Shown here in pieces: positions 43,219 to 54,209 of a stretch of DNA of 64,000 bases. The notes under the pieces are model-generated. The model saw nothing but the letters and a program-made list of their open reading frames with translations, made no database searches and had not been told where the DNA came from. Every line of letters begins with the position of its first letter. Positions within the stretch are counted from its first letter, which is position 1. Source of the DNA: an uncultured Oleiphilaceae bacterium (GTDB lineage: Bacteria; Pseudomonadota; Gammaproteobacteria; Pseudomonadales; Oleiphilaceae); NCBI GenBank assembly GCA_913060665.1, contig CAJXUY010000002.1:124001-188000 (forward strand), in the 5' to 3' direction. Both the position numbers and the translations under genes were made by a program.

Positions 43219-44679
43219 ATGAATAAATGGTTTTCTGCCACACGAATACTACTGCTATGGCTCGCCTGTATCCATACACCTCAAAGCAACGCGGCCTCCA
43301 ACGACCTACCTACTCTTGGAGACGCTACATCCGGATTTATCTCTCTCCAGCAAGAGAAGGCATTGGGCAGTGCTTGGCTACGCTCACTTCGAAGACAGGT
43401 AAAAACACTCCATGATCCGTTAACATACAGCTATCTGACCAGTTTAGTGTTTAGACTGGCGCCCAACTCAGAACTTTCTGAGCGTGACCTTAAACTCGTT
43501 ATTGTTGATAGCTCCACAATGAACGCGTTTGCCGTACCAGGTGGCGTTATGGGCATCAATTCTGGACTATTTATTCACTCCGGCTCAGAGCAGCAATTTG
43601 CCTCCGTCATCGCCCACGAAATAGCTCACTTAAGTCAGCGGCATTACGCCCGTAGTCTAGAGCGACAACAAAAAGCAACGCCTCTAGCACTCGCTGGGCT
43701 ATTAGCAAGTGTTATTATAGCTGCCACCGCAGGGGCGGACGCGGGTATCGCGGCATTGGCAAGCACACAAGCACTGGCGATTCAGTCCCAGTTAAGCTAT
43801 TCAAGACAAAATGAACAAGAAGCCGACCGTATAGGCATTCAAACCCTGTTTGATTCAGGCATGGACCCAAAGGCCATGCCTGCAATGTTCGAGAGAATGC
43901 TGAGGGAAGCCCGCCTATATGGAAACAGCCCACCCGAATACCTCTCAACACACCCGGTAACTGAATCCCGCATATCAGATTCCAGAAACCGAGCAGAACA
44001 ATACCCAATCAAAGCCTACAAAGAAGACCTTGAATTCCATTTGATACGGAGCCGAGTATTACTCCACTTTTCCGAATCAAACGACTCAGCAGTCCGGTAT
44101 TTTAGATCAGCTGTTGATGAAGGGAATACGTTTAATAAAGTGGCTAGCCAGTACGGGCTAGCCATAGCCCTAAATAAGGCAGACGCTCCAGATCGAGCCT
44201 CAACCATAATAGACAGACTTCTCTCTCGCTATCCTGATAGAATTATTTTCATTATTGCCAAAGCAGAATCTATGGCAAAACTAGGCAAAACAGATGAGGC
44301 TATTGAGCTTTTAAGGAAACACCTAAATCGAAATCCTGGTAACTATGCCATTACATGGGAACTATCTAAACAAGTCGCACAAAGAGGCCAGATAAATGAC
44401 TTATTCAACGCAGAGTCCCTACTATTGAACCTAACTCGAGCCCACCCAAACGAGCCTAAAATATGGTATACGCTGGCAGAGATAAACGGTGAAGCAGGCA
44501 ATATTGTACAACTACATAAATCCAGAGCAGAGTTTTTCTATCTTATTGGCGAAATCGACGACGCACTACTGCAGCTCCAGCAAGCGCTTAAGAAGAGCCA
44601 GGGCAACACTCAAATCACCGCAACAATCCAACAAAGAATTGACGACTTATATAGAGCCAAAAAAGGTATTAATTTTTAA
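43219..44679 (+). CDS. bepA: Periplasmic M48 metalloprotease with TPR repeats (BepA type)
   Basis: 486 aa. Signal peptide (MNKWFSATRILLLWLACI). The peptidase domain carries AFAVPGGVMGINSGLF and the zinc motif HEIAHLSQRH (HExxH about 131-135), with the third ligand in NEQEADRIG. The C-terminal 200 residues are TPR-like helices. BepA helps or degrades outer-membrane proteins such as LptD. Start at ATG 43219 gives a proper signal peptide. Convergent with nadA. Confidence 0.88.
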   Translation: MNKWFSATRILLLWLACIHTPQSNAASNDLPTLGDATSGFISLQQEKALGSAWLRSLRRQVKTLHDPLTYSYLTSLVFRLAPNSELSERDLKLVIVDSSTMNAFAVPGGVMGINSGLFIHSGSEQQFASVIAHEIAHLSQRHYARSLERQQKATPLALAGLLASVIIAATAGADAGIAALASTQALAIQSQLSYSRQNEQEADRIGIQTLFDSGMDPKAMPAMFERMLREARLYGNSPPEYLSTHPVTESRISDSRNRAEQYPIKAYKEDLEFHLIRSRVLLHFSESNDSAVRYFRSAVDEGNTFNKVASQYGLAIALNKADAPDRASTIIDRLLSRYPDRIIFIIAKAESMAKLGKTDEAIELLRKHLNRNPGNYAITWELSKQVAQRGQINDLFNAESLLLNLTRAHPNEPKIWYTLAEINGEAGNIVQLHKSRAEFFYLIGEIDDALLQLQQALKKSQGNTQITATIQQRIDDLYRAKKGINF

Positions 44680-44772
44680 TACCTTTTAGAAATCCCAGCT
44701 ATATCGACTTTTGGACTTAAGCGTGGTGTTCGCCATACCTCAGAAAACAGAACCTCAGGCTAAAACAGACTC

Positions 44773-45837
44773 TCAGACCACAACAGAGGGCTGAGATTGC
44801 TTACTTTTTGTAGAAAAATCCAACATACGCCTGAGAGGAATAAGTGCTTTTTCTCTTAGCACATCATCTACAAAGATTTCTTGATCACCCATCTCAAGTA
44901 CTTCTGCTAAATTTTCCAGCCCATTCATAGCCATCCAAGGGCAATGGGCACAGCTACGACAGGTTGCACCGGTTCCCCCTGTAGGTGCCTCTATAAACGT
45001 TTTACCGGGTGCCTGCTGCTGCATCTTATAAAAGATCCCGCTATCAGTCGCTACAATAAACGCGCTATTGTCCATTTTCTGAGCGGCTTGAATGAGCTGA
45101 GACGTTGACCCTACTACATCAGCAACCTCTACTACCGATTCAGGTGATTCCGGGTGAACAAGAACGGCAGCATCTGGGTAAAGGTGCTTCAGGTCCAAAA
45201 TCCCCTTAGCTTTAAACTCTTCATGAACAATGCAAGAGCCATCCCAAAGAAGGACATCAGCACCCGTCGTTTTTTTAACATAACCACCCAGATATTTATC
45301 TGGAGCCCAAAGTACCTTTTCACCCAACCTGTCCAAATGCTCAACCACATCAACCGCAATACTCGACGTTACCACCCAATCGGCCCTGGCTTTAACCGCT
45401 GCTGAAGTATTTGCATAGACCACGACAGTCCGATCTGGGTGCTGATCACAAAAAGCCGAAAACTCATCAGCATCACAACCAATATCCAACGAGCAGGTAG
45501 CTTCAAGCGTGGGCATCAATACTCGCTTTTCAGGGTTGAGTATTTTTGCAGTCTCCCCCATAAACTTTACGCCTGCAACCACAAGGGTTGAAGCGGGGTG
45601 TTGATTACCAAAGCGCGCCATTTCCAACGAATCAGAGACACAGCCTCCAGTTTCTTCCGCTAGCTCCTGCAAAATTGCACTTGTATAGTAATGGGCAACA
45701 AGCACTGCATTTTCTCGAACCAACAATGCTTTTATTTTAGTTTTGTATGCCTCTCGGTCTTCAGTACTCAGCTCTAACGCCTCGTGCTCGTGCGCAAAGT
45801 GCTCTTGTATAAGAATACTATCAGTCGTTTTACTCAT
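44773..45837 (-). CDS. nadA: Quinolinate synthase
   Basis: 354 aa. Forms quinolinate from iminoaspartate and DHAP for NAD synthesis, with a [4Fe-4S] cluster. [45 protein letters not shown], the cysteine in [17 protein letters not shown] and [16 protein letters not shown] supply the cluster ligands and family signature. Lies beyond the M48 gene, with tRNA-Lys upstream; the same neighbours occur in Pseudomonas. Confidence 0.95.
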   Translation of the reverse strand: MSKTTDSILIQEHFAHEHEALELSTEDREAYKTKIKALLVRENAVLVAHYYTSAILQELAEETGGCVSDSLEMARFGNQHPASTLVVAGVKFMGETAKILNPEKRVLMPTLEATCSLDIGCDADEFSAFCDQHPDRTVVVYANTSAAVKARADWVVTSSIAVDVVEHLDRLGEKVLWAPDKYLGGYVKKTTGADVLLWDGSCIVHEEFKAKGILDLKHLYPDAAVLVHPESPESVVEVADVVGSTSQLIQAAQKMDNSAFIVATDSGIFYKMQQQAPGKTFIEAPTGGTGATCRSCAHCPWMAMNGLENLAEVLEMGDQEIFVDDVLREKALIPLRRMLDFSTKSKQSQPSVVV

Positions 45838-46000
45838 TGGAGATTCACCTAAAAAATACTATCAATCTTTCGGTCTTTCGGTCTTTCGAAATTTACTAAC
45901 ATCTTTAACGGCATAAATAATGTTAAATGCGATGCCGAATACTGTTTATGATTTGTTAGAGCCAGATATTTTATCAGATTCTATTTCTTGAAACGAAAAA

Positions 46001-46024
46001 AGGGAGCCTATAAGGCTCCCTTTT
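46001..46024 (-). terminator. Terminator of tRNA-Lys
   Basis: GGAGCC/GGCTCC stem with flanking A and T runs (bulged G on one side); on the minus strand it ends in six T just after the tRNA. Confidence 0.7.
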
Positions 46025-46029
46025 AAACA

Positions 46030-46105
46030 TGGTGGGTCGTGGGCGGCTCGAACGCCCGACCAATTGGTTAAAAGCCAACTGCTCTACCAACTGAGCTAAC
46101 GACCC
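46030..46105 (-). tRNA. tRNA-Lys(TTT)
   Basis: 76 nt with CCA encoded. Acceptor GGGTCGT/ACGACCC, D stem GCTC/GAGC, anticodon loop CTTTTAA (anticodon TTT) and T arm GGGCG-TTCGAGC-CGCCC. It lies between cpoB and nadA on the same strand. Confidence 0.96.
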
Positions 46106-46209
46106 AAACGAGGCGCATATAGTACTGTTTTTTGAGGGAATAACAAGCCCAAATTTAACTTTTTATATAACTATTTAATTTTTCTTATCGTAGAACTAAT
46201 CGAAAACAA

Positions 46210-47031
46210 TTATAGTTTTGAAACATATTCCTTAGCCAGCTTTGCGGCAGAGCTTTCGGGATAACGCTTTACAACTTCCGACAAATAAAATTTAGCGTCC
46301 TCAAGCTTATTTAAGCGGTGATACGTTACGCCTAACTTAAACATGGCATCCGCCGCCTTACGATGACTAGAGAAACTCCCTATAACCACAGTAAACGCTT
46401 GCCGAGCCTGCTCGAACTTTGGCATCACTAAATATACTTCACCTAACCAGTAGTAAGCATTACCCGCTAACTCACTATCAGGATACAGTGCTATAAATTT
46501 ATGTAGTTCATCCACTGCTTGATCATATTTTTTCTGTTTAATCAGGTCATAAGCTTGCTGATATTCTCGCTGTTGCTTGGCCGAGGGTTCGGTTTTAACC
46601 TTAGATAACGCAGCTGCGCTGGTCACGCCTATTGCAGCGCCCCCTCCGACCGTTGAGCCATCGGTCGCTGAACCTTGACTAGCCGCGCCTCCCGCTGGCG
46701 AAACTGAATTTAACGAACGAACACCGCTCTCTTTAAGCTGTAAAAGACGCTGATCAAGATCATGGTACCTATCTCGACCTTGTTGCTTTAGCTGCTTGAT
46801 TTGATGACTTTGTTGCTCAACAATTCCACGAAGCTCCTGAACCTCTTGCTGCAACTGTTCAACCATAAAAAGTAATTCAGAGGCTGGACTGTACTTAGCT
46901 TCAGTATTAGTGGGTTTGATGCCGGATGAGTCAGCGATCTGAGCAGGAGAAGCCTGAAAGGCAGGGGTTGACTGTGCAAATGCACTGTCTATAAAAGACA
47001 GTGCAAGCACAAGAGAAAAGATTCTCTTCAT
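46210..47031 (-). CDS. cpoB: Cell division coordinator CpoB (YbgF)
   Basis: 273 aa periplasmic protein. Signal peptide MKRIFSLVLALSFIDSAFA, a coiled-coil trimerisation segment (about 45-95, LLFMVEQLQQEVQELRGIVEQQ), a Gly/Ala linker and a C-terminal TPR domain (YQQAYDLIKQKKYDQAVDELHKFI, NAYYWLGEVYL, KLGVTYHRLNK). Links peptidoglycan synthesis by PBP1B to Tol-driven envelope constriction. Last gene of the tol-pal operon, 21 bp after pal. Confidence 0.93.
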   Translation of the reverse strand: MKRIFSLVLALSFIDSAFAQSTPAFQASPAQIADSSGIKPTNTEAKYSPASELLFMVEQLQQEVQELRGIVEQQSHQIKQLKQQGRDRYHDLDQRLLQLKESGVRSLNSVSPAGGAASQGSATDGSTVGGGAAIGVTSAAALSKVKTEPSAKQQREYQQAYDLIKQKKYDQAVDELHKFIALYPDSELAGNAYYWLGEVYLVMPKFEQARQAFTVVIGSFSSHRKAADAMFKLGVTYHRLNKLEDAKFYLSEVVKRYPESSAAKLAKEYVSKL

Positions 47032-47052
47032 GATATTTTTTTAGAACTCGCC

Positions 47053-47628
47053 TTATTTATATTCAATATAAACTCGACGATTCTTCGCCCAATCGCTTTC
47101 GCTATGGCCTGTTGCTGCTGGCTTCTCTTCCCCATAGCTAACCACTTCAACTTGAGTACGCGCTACGCCATTTACAACAAGGAAACGCTCTACAGATTGC
47201 GCTCGACGCTCACCTAGCGCCAAGTTATACTCTTTAGTACCACGTTCATCTGAATGCCCTTCAAGCACAACATTTACATTTGGGTTTGCCGATAAAAATG
47301 CTGCGTGAGCCATCAACGCTGCACGTGACTCAGGTCTAACGGCTGACTTATCAAAGTCAAAGTAGAATGTACGAATTTCACGTAGTACGGCTTCTTCCTT
47401 TTCTTTTGCTTGACGCTCCATTTCAGCTTGCTGTGCAGCCATTTCTTCAGTAGTCAATGATCCGCCTTCACCTGGCGCGCTAACTTCAACACCACCTGAC
47501 TGATCTACTGGAGTAACATCTGCTCCAGAGGTAGCAGCATCGTCAGTCGTGCTGTTTGATGCGCAACCTGCTAAAACAGATGCTGATAATACAAGAGCTA
47601 GAGCGTGCTTAGTTGATATCGCTTTCAT
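47053..47628 (-). CDS. pal: Peptidoglycan-associated lipoprotein
   Basis: 191 aa. Lipobox LAGC (Cys 22), a low-complexity linker, then an OmpA-like domain (about 85-190): [49 protein letters not shown]. The Asp and Arg that bind diaminopimelate are present. Anchors the outer membrane to peptidoglycan and interacts with TolB and TolA during division. Confidence 0.96.
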   Translation of the reverse strand: MKAISTKHALALVLSASVLAGCASNSTTDDAATSGADVTPVDQSGGVEVSAPGEGGSLTTEEMAAQQAEMERQAKEKEEAVLREIRTFYFDFDKSAVRPESRAALMAHAAFLSANPNVNVVLEGHSDERGTKEYNLALGERRAQSVERFLVVNGVARTQVEVVSYGEEKPAATGHSESDWAKNRRVYIEYK

Positions 47629-47747
47629 TAGTTTTCCTTAATTATGACTGAACAAAAATATTAACATGAGACATTAAACTTCAACGTACAAGTTGCTTAA
47701 TACAAAAACTTATTTAGTAAGTACCCTATTGTAAATCTAATAACGTT

Positions 47748-49055
47748 TTACTTCAAAAAAGGTGACCATGCAGGTTCTCTTACATCACCAAACTCTGCAG
47801 GTAGTAAGTATTTTGACCGACCATCCACTGAAACTACGGCTAATACGCCCTTTCTACCTCTTTGTGTCGCATAAATCAACATTCTATCGTTTGGAGCCAA
47901 GCTCGGGGACTCATCTAACGATGTATCCGTGAGAATTAGCTCACTCCCCGTATCAATATTCAATGTTGCTATATTAAAAGCCCCCTGAGACTGATGCACA
48001 TAAAATATACTCTTACCGTCATCACTGAAGCGAGGGCGGGCATTATAACGCCCTTTAAAAGTCAGTCTTTCAGGTGACTGATCATAAATATTCATACGGT
48101 AGACTTGAGGACTTCCGCTTCGATCACTGGTAAATACGAGTTGATTACCATCTGGAGACCAGCTTGCTTCAGTATCAATGGAGTAGTGTCGCGTATACCT
48201 TGTTAATTTTTTTGTTGCCAATTCAAGTCGATAGATTTCTGCATTACCATCTTTCGATAAGGTTAAAGCCAATGATTTCCCGTCAGGAGACCAGGCTGGA
48301 GCTCCATTCAATCCCTTATGCGCAGACACCAATTGGCGCTTACCTGTAGCAATAATATGGGTATAGACGGCCGGCCTACCACTCTCAAATGAAACATACG
48401 CCAATTTTTTGCCGTCAGGTGACCACGCAGTAGACAAAATCGGCTCTGAGGTTTTCAGCAAGGTAAACGAACGACGGCCATCAGCATCCGCTACCTGCAA
48501 CCTATACTCCGGCTTTCCATTAACGCTGCTCTGGTGGGTAATATAGGAAATCCTGGTTGAAAACGCGCCTCGTATACCGGTGACCGCTTCATAAATTGCG
48601 TCACTGATATGGTGCGCTAAATCCCTAAGGCTTTTATCATCGCCCGACACAACCTCCCCTACCACTCGCTTTTGCTGATTAACATCAAACAGTTGATATT
48701 GAATTTTATATGCCTTTGAGTAGTCTGAATATTCGATACTCCCAATCAGCAAGTAGTTTTGCTTTAAGAGTCGCCAATCTCGGTAGTACACTTCTTTTGC
48801 GCTAGCAGGCAAACTCAGCATACGATTAGTTGCCAAAGGGTCGAACTCACCACTTCGCTGCAGATCCTCGGCAATGATCTTACGAATATCTTCAGGTATA
48901 GGCTTTGCGCTTTTATTTGAGAATGGAACGATCGCGATCGGGATCGCAGAGTCTGCGCCTTGTGTAATCTCGATCATAAGCTCTGCTATCGAGATTCTAG
49001 GAGCAATCAAAATAATCGATAATAAAACAGTTATGTAAACACTTCGATTTTGCAA
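47748..49055 (-). CDS. tolB: Tol-Pal system beta-propeller TolB
   Basis: 435 aa. Signal peptide (about 1-24), N-terminal alpha/beta domain ([22 protein letters not shown]) and a six-bladed WD40-like propeller with repeated [24 protein letters not shown] motifs from about residue 200. Binds Pal in the periplasm and relays TolA signals. Only 2 bp separate its start from the tolA stop. Confidence 0.95.
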   Translation of the reverse strand: MQNRSVYITVLLSIILIAPRISIAELMIEITQGADSAIPIAIVPFSNKSAKPIPEDIRKIIAEDLQRSGEFDPLATNRMLSLPASAKEVYYRDWRLLKQNYLLIGSIEYSDYSKAYKIQYQLFDVNQQKRVVGEVVSGDDKSLRDLAHHISDAIYEAVTGIRGAFSTRISYITHQSSVNGKPEYRLQVADADGRRSFTLLKTSEPILSTAWSPDGKKLAYVSFESGRPAVYTHIIATGKRQLVSAHKGLNGAPAWSPDGKSLALTLSKDGNAEIYRLELATKKLTRYTRHYSIDTEASWSPDGNQLVFTSDRSGSPQVYRMNIYDQSPERLTFKGRYNARPRFSDDGKSIFYVHQSQGAFNIATLNIDTGSELILTDTSLDESPSLAPNDRMLIYATQRGRKGVLAVVSVDGRSKYLLPAEFGDVREPAWSPFLK

Positions 49056-49057
49056 AA

Positions 49058-50089
49058 CTAATCTTCCTGATGACTAAATGACATACTGAACCGTCTAAAA
49101 TTTCGCTCAAATACTCGGTTATCAGTCGGTACGGGATACTTGGCAATTGACTTCGCTGCACTCAGTGCCGAGCTGTCAAATATTGAGCTACCACTACTCT
49201 TCAAAATTTCGGCGCGACTTAACTCTCCAGTTGGGAAAAGATGCAACTGAAGCACAACGGTTTCACCTATCTTTGCACCAGATGGCTTATGCCAATTCCG
49301 AGTAATTTTAGCCCGAATTAACGCTATAAAGCGATCAACTTCATTCATTTCCGCTATTTGATCGGCTTTCAACTGCTCTTGACGCTGCCGATCAGCCTCA
49401 ATTTTCTGCTCACGCAGGCGATCATCTAACGCTTGCTGTCTTGCCTGCTCAGCTTTCAACATCATCTCCTGAAGCTGAGCTTCCTGCTGCTTCCGCTGCA
49501 GGGCTTGCTCTCGTGCCTTCTCATCTTTTATTTTTTGTTCTTTAATGCGCTTTTCTTCAGCGTCCTTTTTCTTTTGTTCTTCACGCTGCTTTTTGTCTTT
49601 TAGTTTTTTTTGCTCTTCTTTCTTCTTTAACAACGCTTTTTTTTGGGCTTCATCTTTTTTCTTTTTTTCTAATGCTTTCTTTTTGGCTAACACTTTTTTC
49701 TTTTCAGCATCACTTTTTTTCTTCTGCTCTGCCTTTTTCTTTTTCTCTAATGCTTTCTTTTTTTCAAGTTCCTTTTTCAGTCTCTCTTCTTTTTTCTTAT
49801 GGGTATCTATCTGCTTTTTTTTCTTATCCGCCTCTTGTTTCTTTAATGCATCTATTGCTGACGCATCCACCACAACGGCATTGATATGGCGAGGGACTGC
49901 AATGGGCTTAATGTCCGCCTGAGAAGACCAACCAGAACCCAGTAAAACAACCACCGCTAAGTGAAGTATTAATGCATAAACAATTGAACGCCGATAACTG
50001 CTATCAATTGATTGCCAGTAACGCTTCAAAAATGAAATTCGAGGCTTTAACTGATCCGCCTTAACCTGCTTGGTGCGATTTGTACTCAT
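49058..50089 (-). CDS. tolA: TolA envelope-spanning protein
   Basis: 343 aa. One N-terminal membrane helix (about 37-55, [14 protein letters not shown]), a long Lys/Glu/Gln-rich helical stalk (about 85-245, many KKK runs) and a C-terminal TolA-III domain (about 250-340: [31 protein letters not shown]). Transmits the proton-motive force from TolQR to the outer membrane. Start overlaps the tolR stop by 4 bp. The lysine-rich DNA gives a long, spurious Phe/Ser-rich frame on the other strand. Confidence 0.94.
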   Translation of the reverse strand: MSTNRTKQVKADQLKPRISFLKRYWQSIDSSYRRSIVYALILHLAVVVLLGSGWSSQADIKPIAVPRHINAVVVDASAIDALKKQEADKKKKQIDTHKKKEERLKKELEKKKALEKKKKAEQKKKSDAEKKKVLAKKKALEKKKKDEAQKKALLKKKEEQKKLKDKKQREEQKKKDAEEKRIKEQKIKDEKAREQALQRKQQEAQLQEMMLKAEQARQQALDDRLREQKIEADRQRQEQLKADQIAEMNEVDRFIALIRAKITRNWHKPSGAKIGETVVLQLHLFPTGELSRAEILKSSGSSIFDSSALSAAKSIAKYPVPTDNRVFERNFRRFSMSFSHQED

Positions 50090-50502
50090 GGATTCTCAGT
50101 CACCAAACCTACACCTTCAGCTCCGGACTGCTGCAGTGCGCTCATTAAATCCACCACAATACCGTACTCGACATGCCGGTCTCCACGCACCAACACACTT
50201 ACCCTTGGATTTTGCGCCAAAATAACTGACACCCGCTCTTGAAGTGCAGTTAGCTCCATGGGGTTGCCGGTCTGATCCCCTATTTCAAGGTAATATGCTG
50301 CATTTGAGTCCACCGTAATAATCAGTGGCTCCTGGTCTTTCTGCATATTGACCGGGTCGGACTCAACCTGGGGTAAGTCAACCTTGACCCCCTGTGTGAG
50401 CATCGGTGCTGTTACCATAAAAATAATCAGTAGCACCAACATGACATCAATATATGGAACCACATTAATATCAGACATTGGCTTTCTGGATGATCTAGCC
50501 AT
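50086..50502 (-). CDS. tolR: TolR
   Basis: 138 aa ExbD/TolR-family protein. One membrane helix (about 16-36, VVPYIDVMLVLLIIFMVTAP) containing the proton-path aspartate, followed by a periplasmic domain ending in the canonical SALQQSGAEGVGLVTE. Forms the stator with TolQ. About 30 bp after tolQ. Confidence 0.95.
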   Translation of the reverse strand: MARSSRKPMSDINVVPYIDVMLVLLIIFMVTAPMLTQGVKVDLPQVESDPVNMQKDQEPLIITVDSNAAYYLEIGDQTGNPMELTALQERVSVILAQNPRVSVLVRGDRHVEYGIVVDLMSALQQSGAEGVGLVTENP

Positions 50503-50533
50503 TTAACACCTATTTAATAATCAGACGTATGCA

Positions 50534-51208
50534 TTAAGAGTGGACTGTACGGTGTAATATGCTAGAAAACTCTTCGGCAAACGTCTCATATGTACCAACC
50601 AACGCGTCTGCTTGAGCGGAATATCGGTTATAAGCAATAACAGCAGGGATTGCGGCGAAAAGCCCCATGGCAGTTGCCACCAATGCCTCAGAGATACCCG
50701 GCGCAACCGTTGCTAGCGTCGCCTGCTGCACTTGAGCCAACCCCCGAAACGAATTCATAATACCCCAGACAGTTCCAAACAAACCAATATAGGGACTGGT
50801 CGAACCAACAGTCGCCAAAAACGGTAAATGAGCATCAAGATAATCCGCTTCGCGTGACACTGCGACTCTCATTGCACGCTGAGTCCCTTCCATAATTGCA
50901 TCAGAGTCCGCACTACCTTGCTGTCGTAGACGCGTAAACTCATTGAATCCGGCTTTAAATATATTCTCCAAACCACCCTGTGATTGATCAGCTGAATTGA
51001 GCTCCTGATACAGCTGATTCAAATCCATACCCGACCAGAAACGCTCTTCAAATGCGACCCTGGCTTTTTTAGCCTGTTTGAAAAGCGTCGCTCTCTGAAA
51101 AATAATCATCCACGAAAGGACGGATGCTGCAAAGAGCAAGAACATCACGAACTGAACAACAAAACTGGCGTTCGCCACTAAACTCCATATAGATAACTGC
51201 TCTTCCAC
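50534..51208 (-). CDS. tolQ: TolQ
   Basis: 224 aa ExbB/TolQ-family proton channel with three membrane helices (about 10-35, 130-150, 165-190). Family motif LATVGSTSPYIGLFGTVWGIMNSF and PGISEALVATAMGLFAAIPAV present. I start at GTG 51208 because GGAGAAG lies ahead and the N-terminus then matches TolQ length; an in-frame TTG at 51229 would add seven residues that include that site. Confidence 0.93.
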   Translation of the reverse strand: MEEQLSIWSLVANASFVVQFVMFLLFAASVLSWMIIFQRATLFKQAKKARVAFEERFWSGMDLNQLYQELNSADQSQGGLENIFKAGFNEFTRLRQQGSADSDAIMEGTQRAMRVAVSREADYLDAHLPFLATVGSTSPYIGLFGTVWGIMNSFRGLAQVQQATLATVAPGISEALVATAMGLFAAIPAVIAYNRYSAQADALVGTYETFAEEFSSILHRTVHS

Positions 51209-51260
51209 CCAACTTCTCCAAATAAACAATAATAAAAGATCTAAACAGCCTTATAGCGAC

Positions 51261-51671
51261 TTAACTTAAGGCATTAATTAATCTACTATCCATTACTCGG
51301 GGCTTACCCGACTCAAGAGCAACACAAACCACCTTGACCTCTGCCACCACCAGGACACCACCGTTCTCATCAATAACACGCTGCTCAAACACCATGTAAG
51401 TTTTACCCAGTTTTGAAATATTTGCCGTAACAGTCACTAAATCATCAAGCTTTGCAGGCTTTTGGTATTTTATTTCCAAACTATGCACGACATAACTTAT
51501 GTTTTGCTTCATCCCTGCCCGCAATTCTATTCCGAGGCTACGGATATACTCTGTGCGCGCCCGCTCCATAAACTTAAGGTAGTTGGCATAGAAAACAATA
51601 CCTCCAGCGTCAGTGTCTTCGATATACACTCTAACGGGAATGCTAAAACACTGACTCTCTTGGTTTGTCAT
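51261..51671 (-). CDS. ybgC: Acyl-CoA thioesterase YbgC
   Basis: 136 aa hot-dog thioesterase at the head of the tol operon. VRVYIEDTDAGGIVFYANYLKFMERARTEYIR holds the catalytic Asp and the family signature. ATG 51671 is the family start; the frame continues to 51752 into ruvB but that extension is not homologous. It hydrolyses acyl-CoA or acyl-ACP; physiological substrate uncertain. Confidence 0.92.
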   Translation of the reverse strand: MTNQESQCFSIPVRVYIEDTDAGGIVFYANYLKFMERARTEYIRSLGIELRAGMKQNISYVVHSLEIKYQKPAKLDDLVTVTANISKLGKTYMVFEQRVIDENGGVLVVAEVKVVCVALESGKPRVMDSRLINALS

Positions 51672-51712
51672 AACTCGCTCATCCCTATTATTCCTTGAGT
51701 AAAAAACACCCG

Positions 51713-52729
51713 CTAGGTATTGGCTGGTGCCGTTAAACCAAAGTGCAACCAAGCACTTTTGGTCACCATACGCCCTCTGGGTGTCCTAATAATATACCCC
51801 TGCTGTATTAAATAGGGTTCAAGTACATCTTCTATTGTGCCTCGCTCTTCACTAATTGCTGCAGCCATACTTTCGACACCAACCGGCCCCCCCTCGAACT
51901 GCTCCATCATGCTCATCAATAAACGACGATCCATATGGTCCAATCCCTGGCTATCCACTTTTAACAAGTTCAATGCTTTATCGGCCACATGCTGACTAAT
52001 AACGCCGTCAGACTTGACCTGAGCGTAATCCCTCACACGCTTAAGCAGGCGATTAGCGATACGAGGTGTTCCGCGAGATCGCTTCGCGACCTCATGAGCG
52101 CCTTCAGGCTCAATATCTAACCCTAGCATTTTTGCAGATCGCATCACGATATGGGTTAGGTCAGCGGTACTATAAAATTCCAGCCTTTGCACAATGCCAA
52201 AGCGATCTCGTAGCGGTGATGTCAGCAACCCCGCTCGAGTGGTCGCGCCTACTAACGTAAACGCTGGCAATTCGAGCTTTATTGAACGGGCCGCAGGGCC
52301 TTCTCCGATCATTATATCGAGCTGATAGTCCTCCATAGCGGGATACAGCAGCTCTTCGATAGACGCATTTAATCGATGAATTTCATCAATAAACAATACA
52401 TCGCCTTCTTCAAGGCTGGTTAACATTGCAGCCAGATCGCCTGCTTTTTCAAGCACCGGACCCGACGTTGTTTTGATGGTGCCATCCATTTCATTCGCAA
52501 TGATATTCGCAAGTGTCGTTTTACCCAACCCTGGCGGACCAAAAATAAGCACATGATCAAGCGCCTCACCTCTAGCTGTTGCAGCCCCTATAAATATTTC
52601 CATCTGCTCGGATACAGCAGGCTGACCAATATAGTCCGCTAACTTAGTCGGGCGAATGGCCCTATCTTGGCCTTCTTCTGAGCGTGTTTGAACAGCCGTG
52701 GCGGATACCAGTCGATCTTCTTCGATCAT
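51713..52729 (-). CDS. ruvB: Holliday junction helicase motor RuvB
   Basis: 338 aa AAA+ ATPase. Walker [12 protein letters not shown] (about 63-73), Walker [10 protein letters not shown], sensor [18 protein letters not shown] with arginine finger, and a C-terminal winged helix ([15 protein letters not shown]). ATG 52729 overlaps the ruvA stop by one base and has GAGAGG upstream; a TTG one codon earlier is the alternative. Drives branch migration with RuvA. Confidence 0.96.
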   Translation of the reverse strand: MIEEDRLVSATAVQTRSEEGQDRAIRPTKLADYIGQPAVSEQMEIFIGAATARGEALDHVLIFGPPGLGKTTLANIIANEMDGTIKTTSGPVLEKAGDLAAMLTSLEEGDVLFIDEIHRLNASIEELLYPAMEDYQLDIMIGEGPAARSIKLELPAFTLVGATTRAGLLTSPLRDRFGIVQRLEFYSTADLTHIVMRSAKMLGLDIEPEGAHEVAKRSRGTPRIANRLLKRVRDYAQVKSDGVISQHVADKALNLLKVDSQGLDHMDRRLLMSMMEQFEGGPVGVESMAAAISEERGTIEDVLEPYLIQQGYIIRTPRGRMVTKSAWLHFGLTAPANT

Positions 52730-53343
52730 CAATTACCTCTCACCATGCCTTTAAGTGCCAAACGTATCAACTCTTCACTACTCAGACCTTCCGCCTTGAT
52801 AGCATTAACCGCTTTAGTGGCTTCTTGAGGTTTATAACCTAATGCTATCAACGCCGATTCAGCCTCTTCAATCACTGCAGACGCGCTCTTTGCAACAATG
52901 ACTTCCTCACCACCCAGTAGATCTGTATCAGGCGCCCCCCAATCTTTAAGCTTATCTCTAAGCTCAATCAGCAACCTTTCGGCTGTTTTCTTACCGACTC
53001 CTGGCAGTTTTACCAATGTCGCAGAGTCATCATCACGAACACACCGAGCCAATTGTGCAGAATCTAAACCGGATAAGATTGTAAGCGCAAGCTTGGGACC
53101 TACACCATTAATTTTTATTAACAAACGAAATAAATCACGATCCTTAACAGTAGAAAACCCATAAAGGAGTTGAGCATCTTCTCGAACAACCAAATGAGTA
53201 TGTAGGATAATATCTTGATTTAGTTCAGATAGTGTAAAAGAAGTAGAAAACGGCACCTCAATTTCATAGCCCACTCCTTGCACATCAACCAGTAAAAACG
53301 ATGGTTGTTTTTCAACTAATCTGCCCCTGATACGACCGATCAA
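52729..53343 (-). CDS. ruvA: Holliday junction-binding protein RuvA
   Basis: 204 aa. OB-fold N-terminal domain ([27 protein letters not shown]), two helix-hairpin-helix motifs ([13 protein letters not shown] and [20 protein letters not shown]) and the C-terminal domain III that contacts RuvB. Forms tetramers on four-way junctions. ruvCAB order retained. Confidence 0.96.
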   Translation of the reverse strand: MIGRIRGRLVEKQPSFLLVDVQGVGYEIEVPFSTSFTLSELNQDIILHTHLVVREDAQLLYGFSTVKDRDLFRLLIKINGVGPKLALTILSGLDSAQLARCVRDDDSATLVKLPGVGKKTAERLLIELRDKLKDWGAPDTDLLGGEEVIVAKSASAVIEEAESALIALGYKPQEATKAVNAIKAEGLSSEELIRLALKGMVRGN

Positions 53344-53420
53344 ATGTAAGCCCTCAATGATTATTGTTTTATATGATATTTATGTAACACAGGCGCACTA
53401 TAGTTAGAACTACACGAGCA

Positions 53421-53939
53421 CTACCTTATTCTTCCACGCCGGCTTGACGTAGAACCCGCAATCCTAATCAACCCCTGACAAGTGTGAGCATGACAAAGTG
53501 CGATTGCGAGCGCGTCTGCAGCATCAGATTGCGGTTTACCAGGCAATGACAACAAGGATTGAACCATATGCTGTACTTGTGACTTCTCTGCCCCACCGTT
53601 ACCCACAACCGCTTGCTTTACTTTTCGCGCAGCATACTCTGATACAGGAAGGTCCTGCATAACGGCTGCAACAATAGCAGCGCCCCTTGCCTGCCCCAAT
53701 TTAAGTGCCGAATCAGCGTTACGCGCCATAAAAACCTCTTCAATCGCAAACTCTTGAGGCGACCAACGTTCAATAATTTCAGAGACGCCGGAAAATATTT
53801 GCTTGAGTTTTTCTGGCAATGAAGCCCCTTGTATTCGGATACAACCGCTCGATATGTACTCAGGCCGGCCCTGGACAAAGTTTATAACACCATACCCTGT
53901 CACTCGAGATCCAGGGTCAATTCCCAAAATAATAGCCAT
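53421..53939 (-). CDS. ruvC: Holliday junction resolvase RuvC
   Basis: 172 aa. [15 protein letters not shown] (first catalytic Asp 7), the EEVFMARN region (Glu about 67-68) and [15 protein letters not shown] (C-terminal Asp pair) form the RNase-H-like active site. ruvA follows 77 bp later. Upstream lies an intergenic stretch of 270 bp and then aspS, without yebC. Confidence 0.95.
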   Translation of the reverse strand: MAIILGIDPGSRVTGYGVINFVQGRPEYISSGCIRIQGASLPEKLKQIFSGVSEIIERWSPQEFAIEEVFMARNADSALKLGQARGAAIVAAVMQDLPVSEYAARKVKQAVVGNGGAEKSQVQHMVQSLLSLPGKPQSDAADALAIALCHAHTCQGLIRIAGSTSSRRGRIR

Positions 53940-53992
53940 GTATCTGCCAAGGTAACCTTTAAGCGCTTATGAAAGAACGGGGTTAGATAGAA

Positions 53993-54035
53993 AAAAGGCG
54001 GTCAATGGTTGTTATGCTACACCAATAGACCGCCC
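53993..54035 (-). terminator. Terminator between aspS and ruvC
   Basis: GGCGGTC/GACCGCC stem with further pairing (ATTGGT/ACCAAT-like) and a run of six T on the minus strand. Separates aspS from the ruvCAB-tol cluster, so the latter needs its own promoter. Confidence 0.7.
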
Positions 54036-54209
54036 TTCAAAAGCCGCGCTGTGTGCAAAGCGGCCGATATTACATTACTAGCAATTAATTTGGTTAGTGG
54101 CTAGTTTAAGCACTTAAATTAACTCAGTTAATTAGTGTCCATCCAGAAACACTATAATGGTCATCCTCGCGAAAACTGGAATCACCATGGTTTCATGGAT
54201 GGATACACA

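Noticed and set aside
49545-49922. Long Phe/Ser-rich open frame on the plus strand opposite tolA
   Set aside because: Mirror image of the lysine/glutamate-rich stalk codons of TolA; no ribosome site, low complexity.
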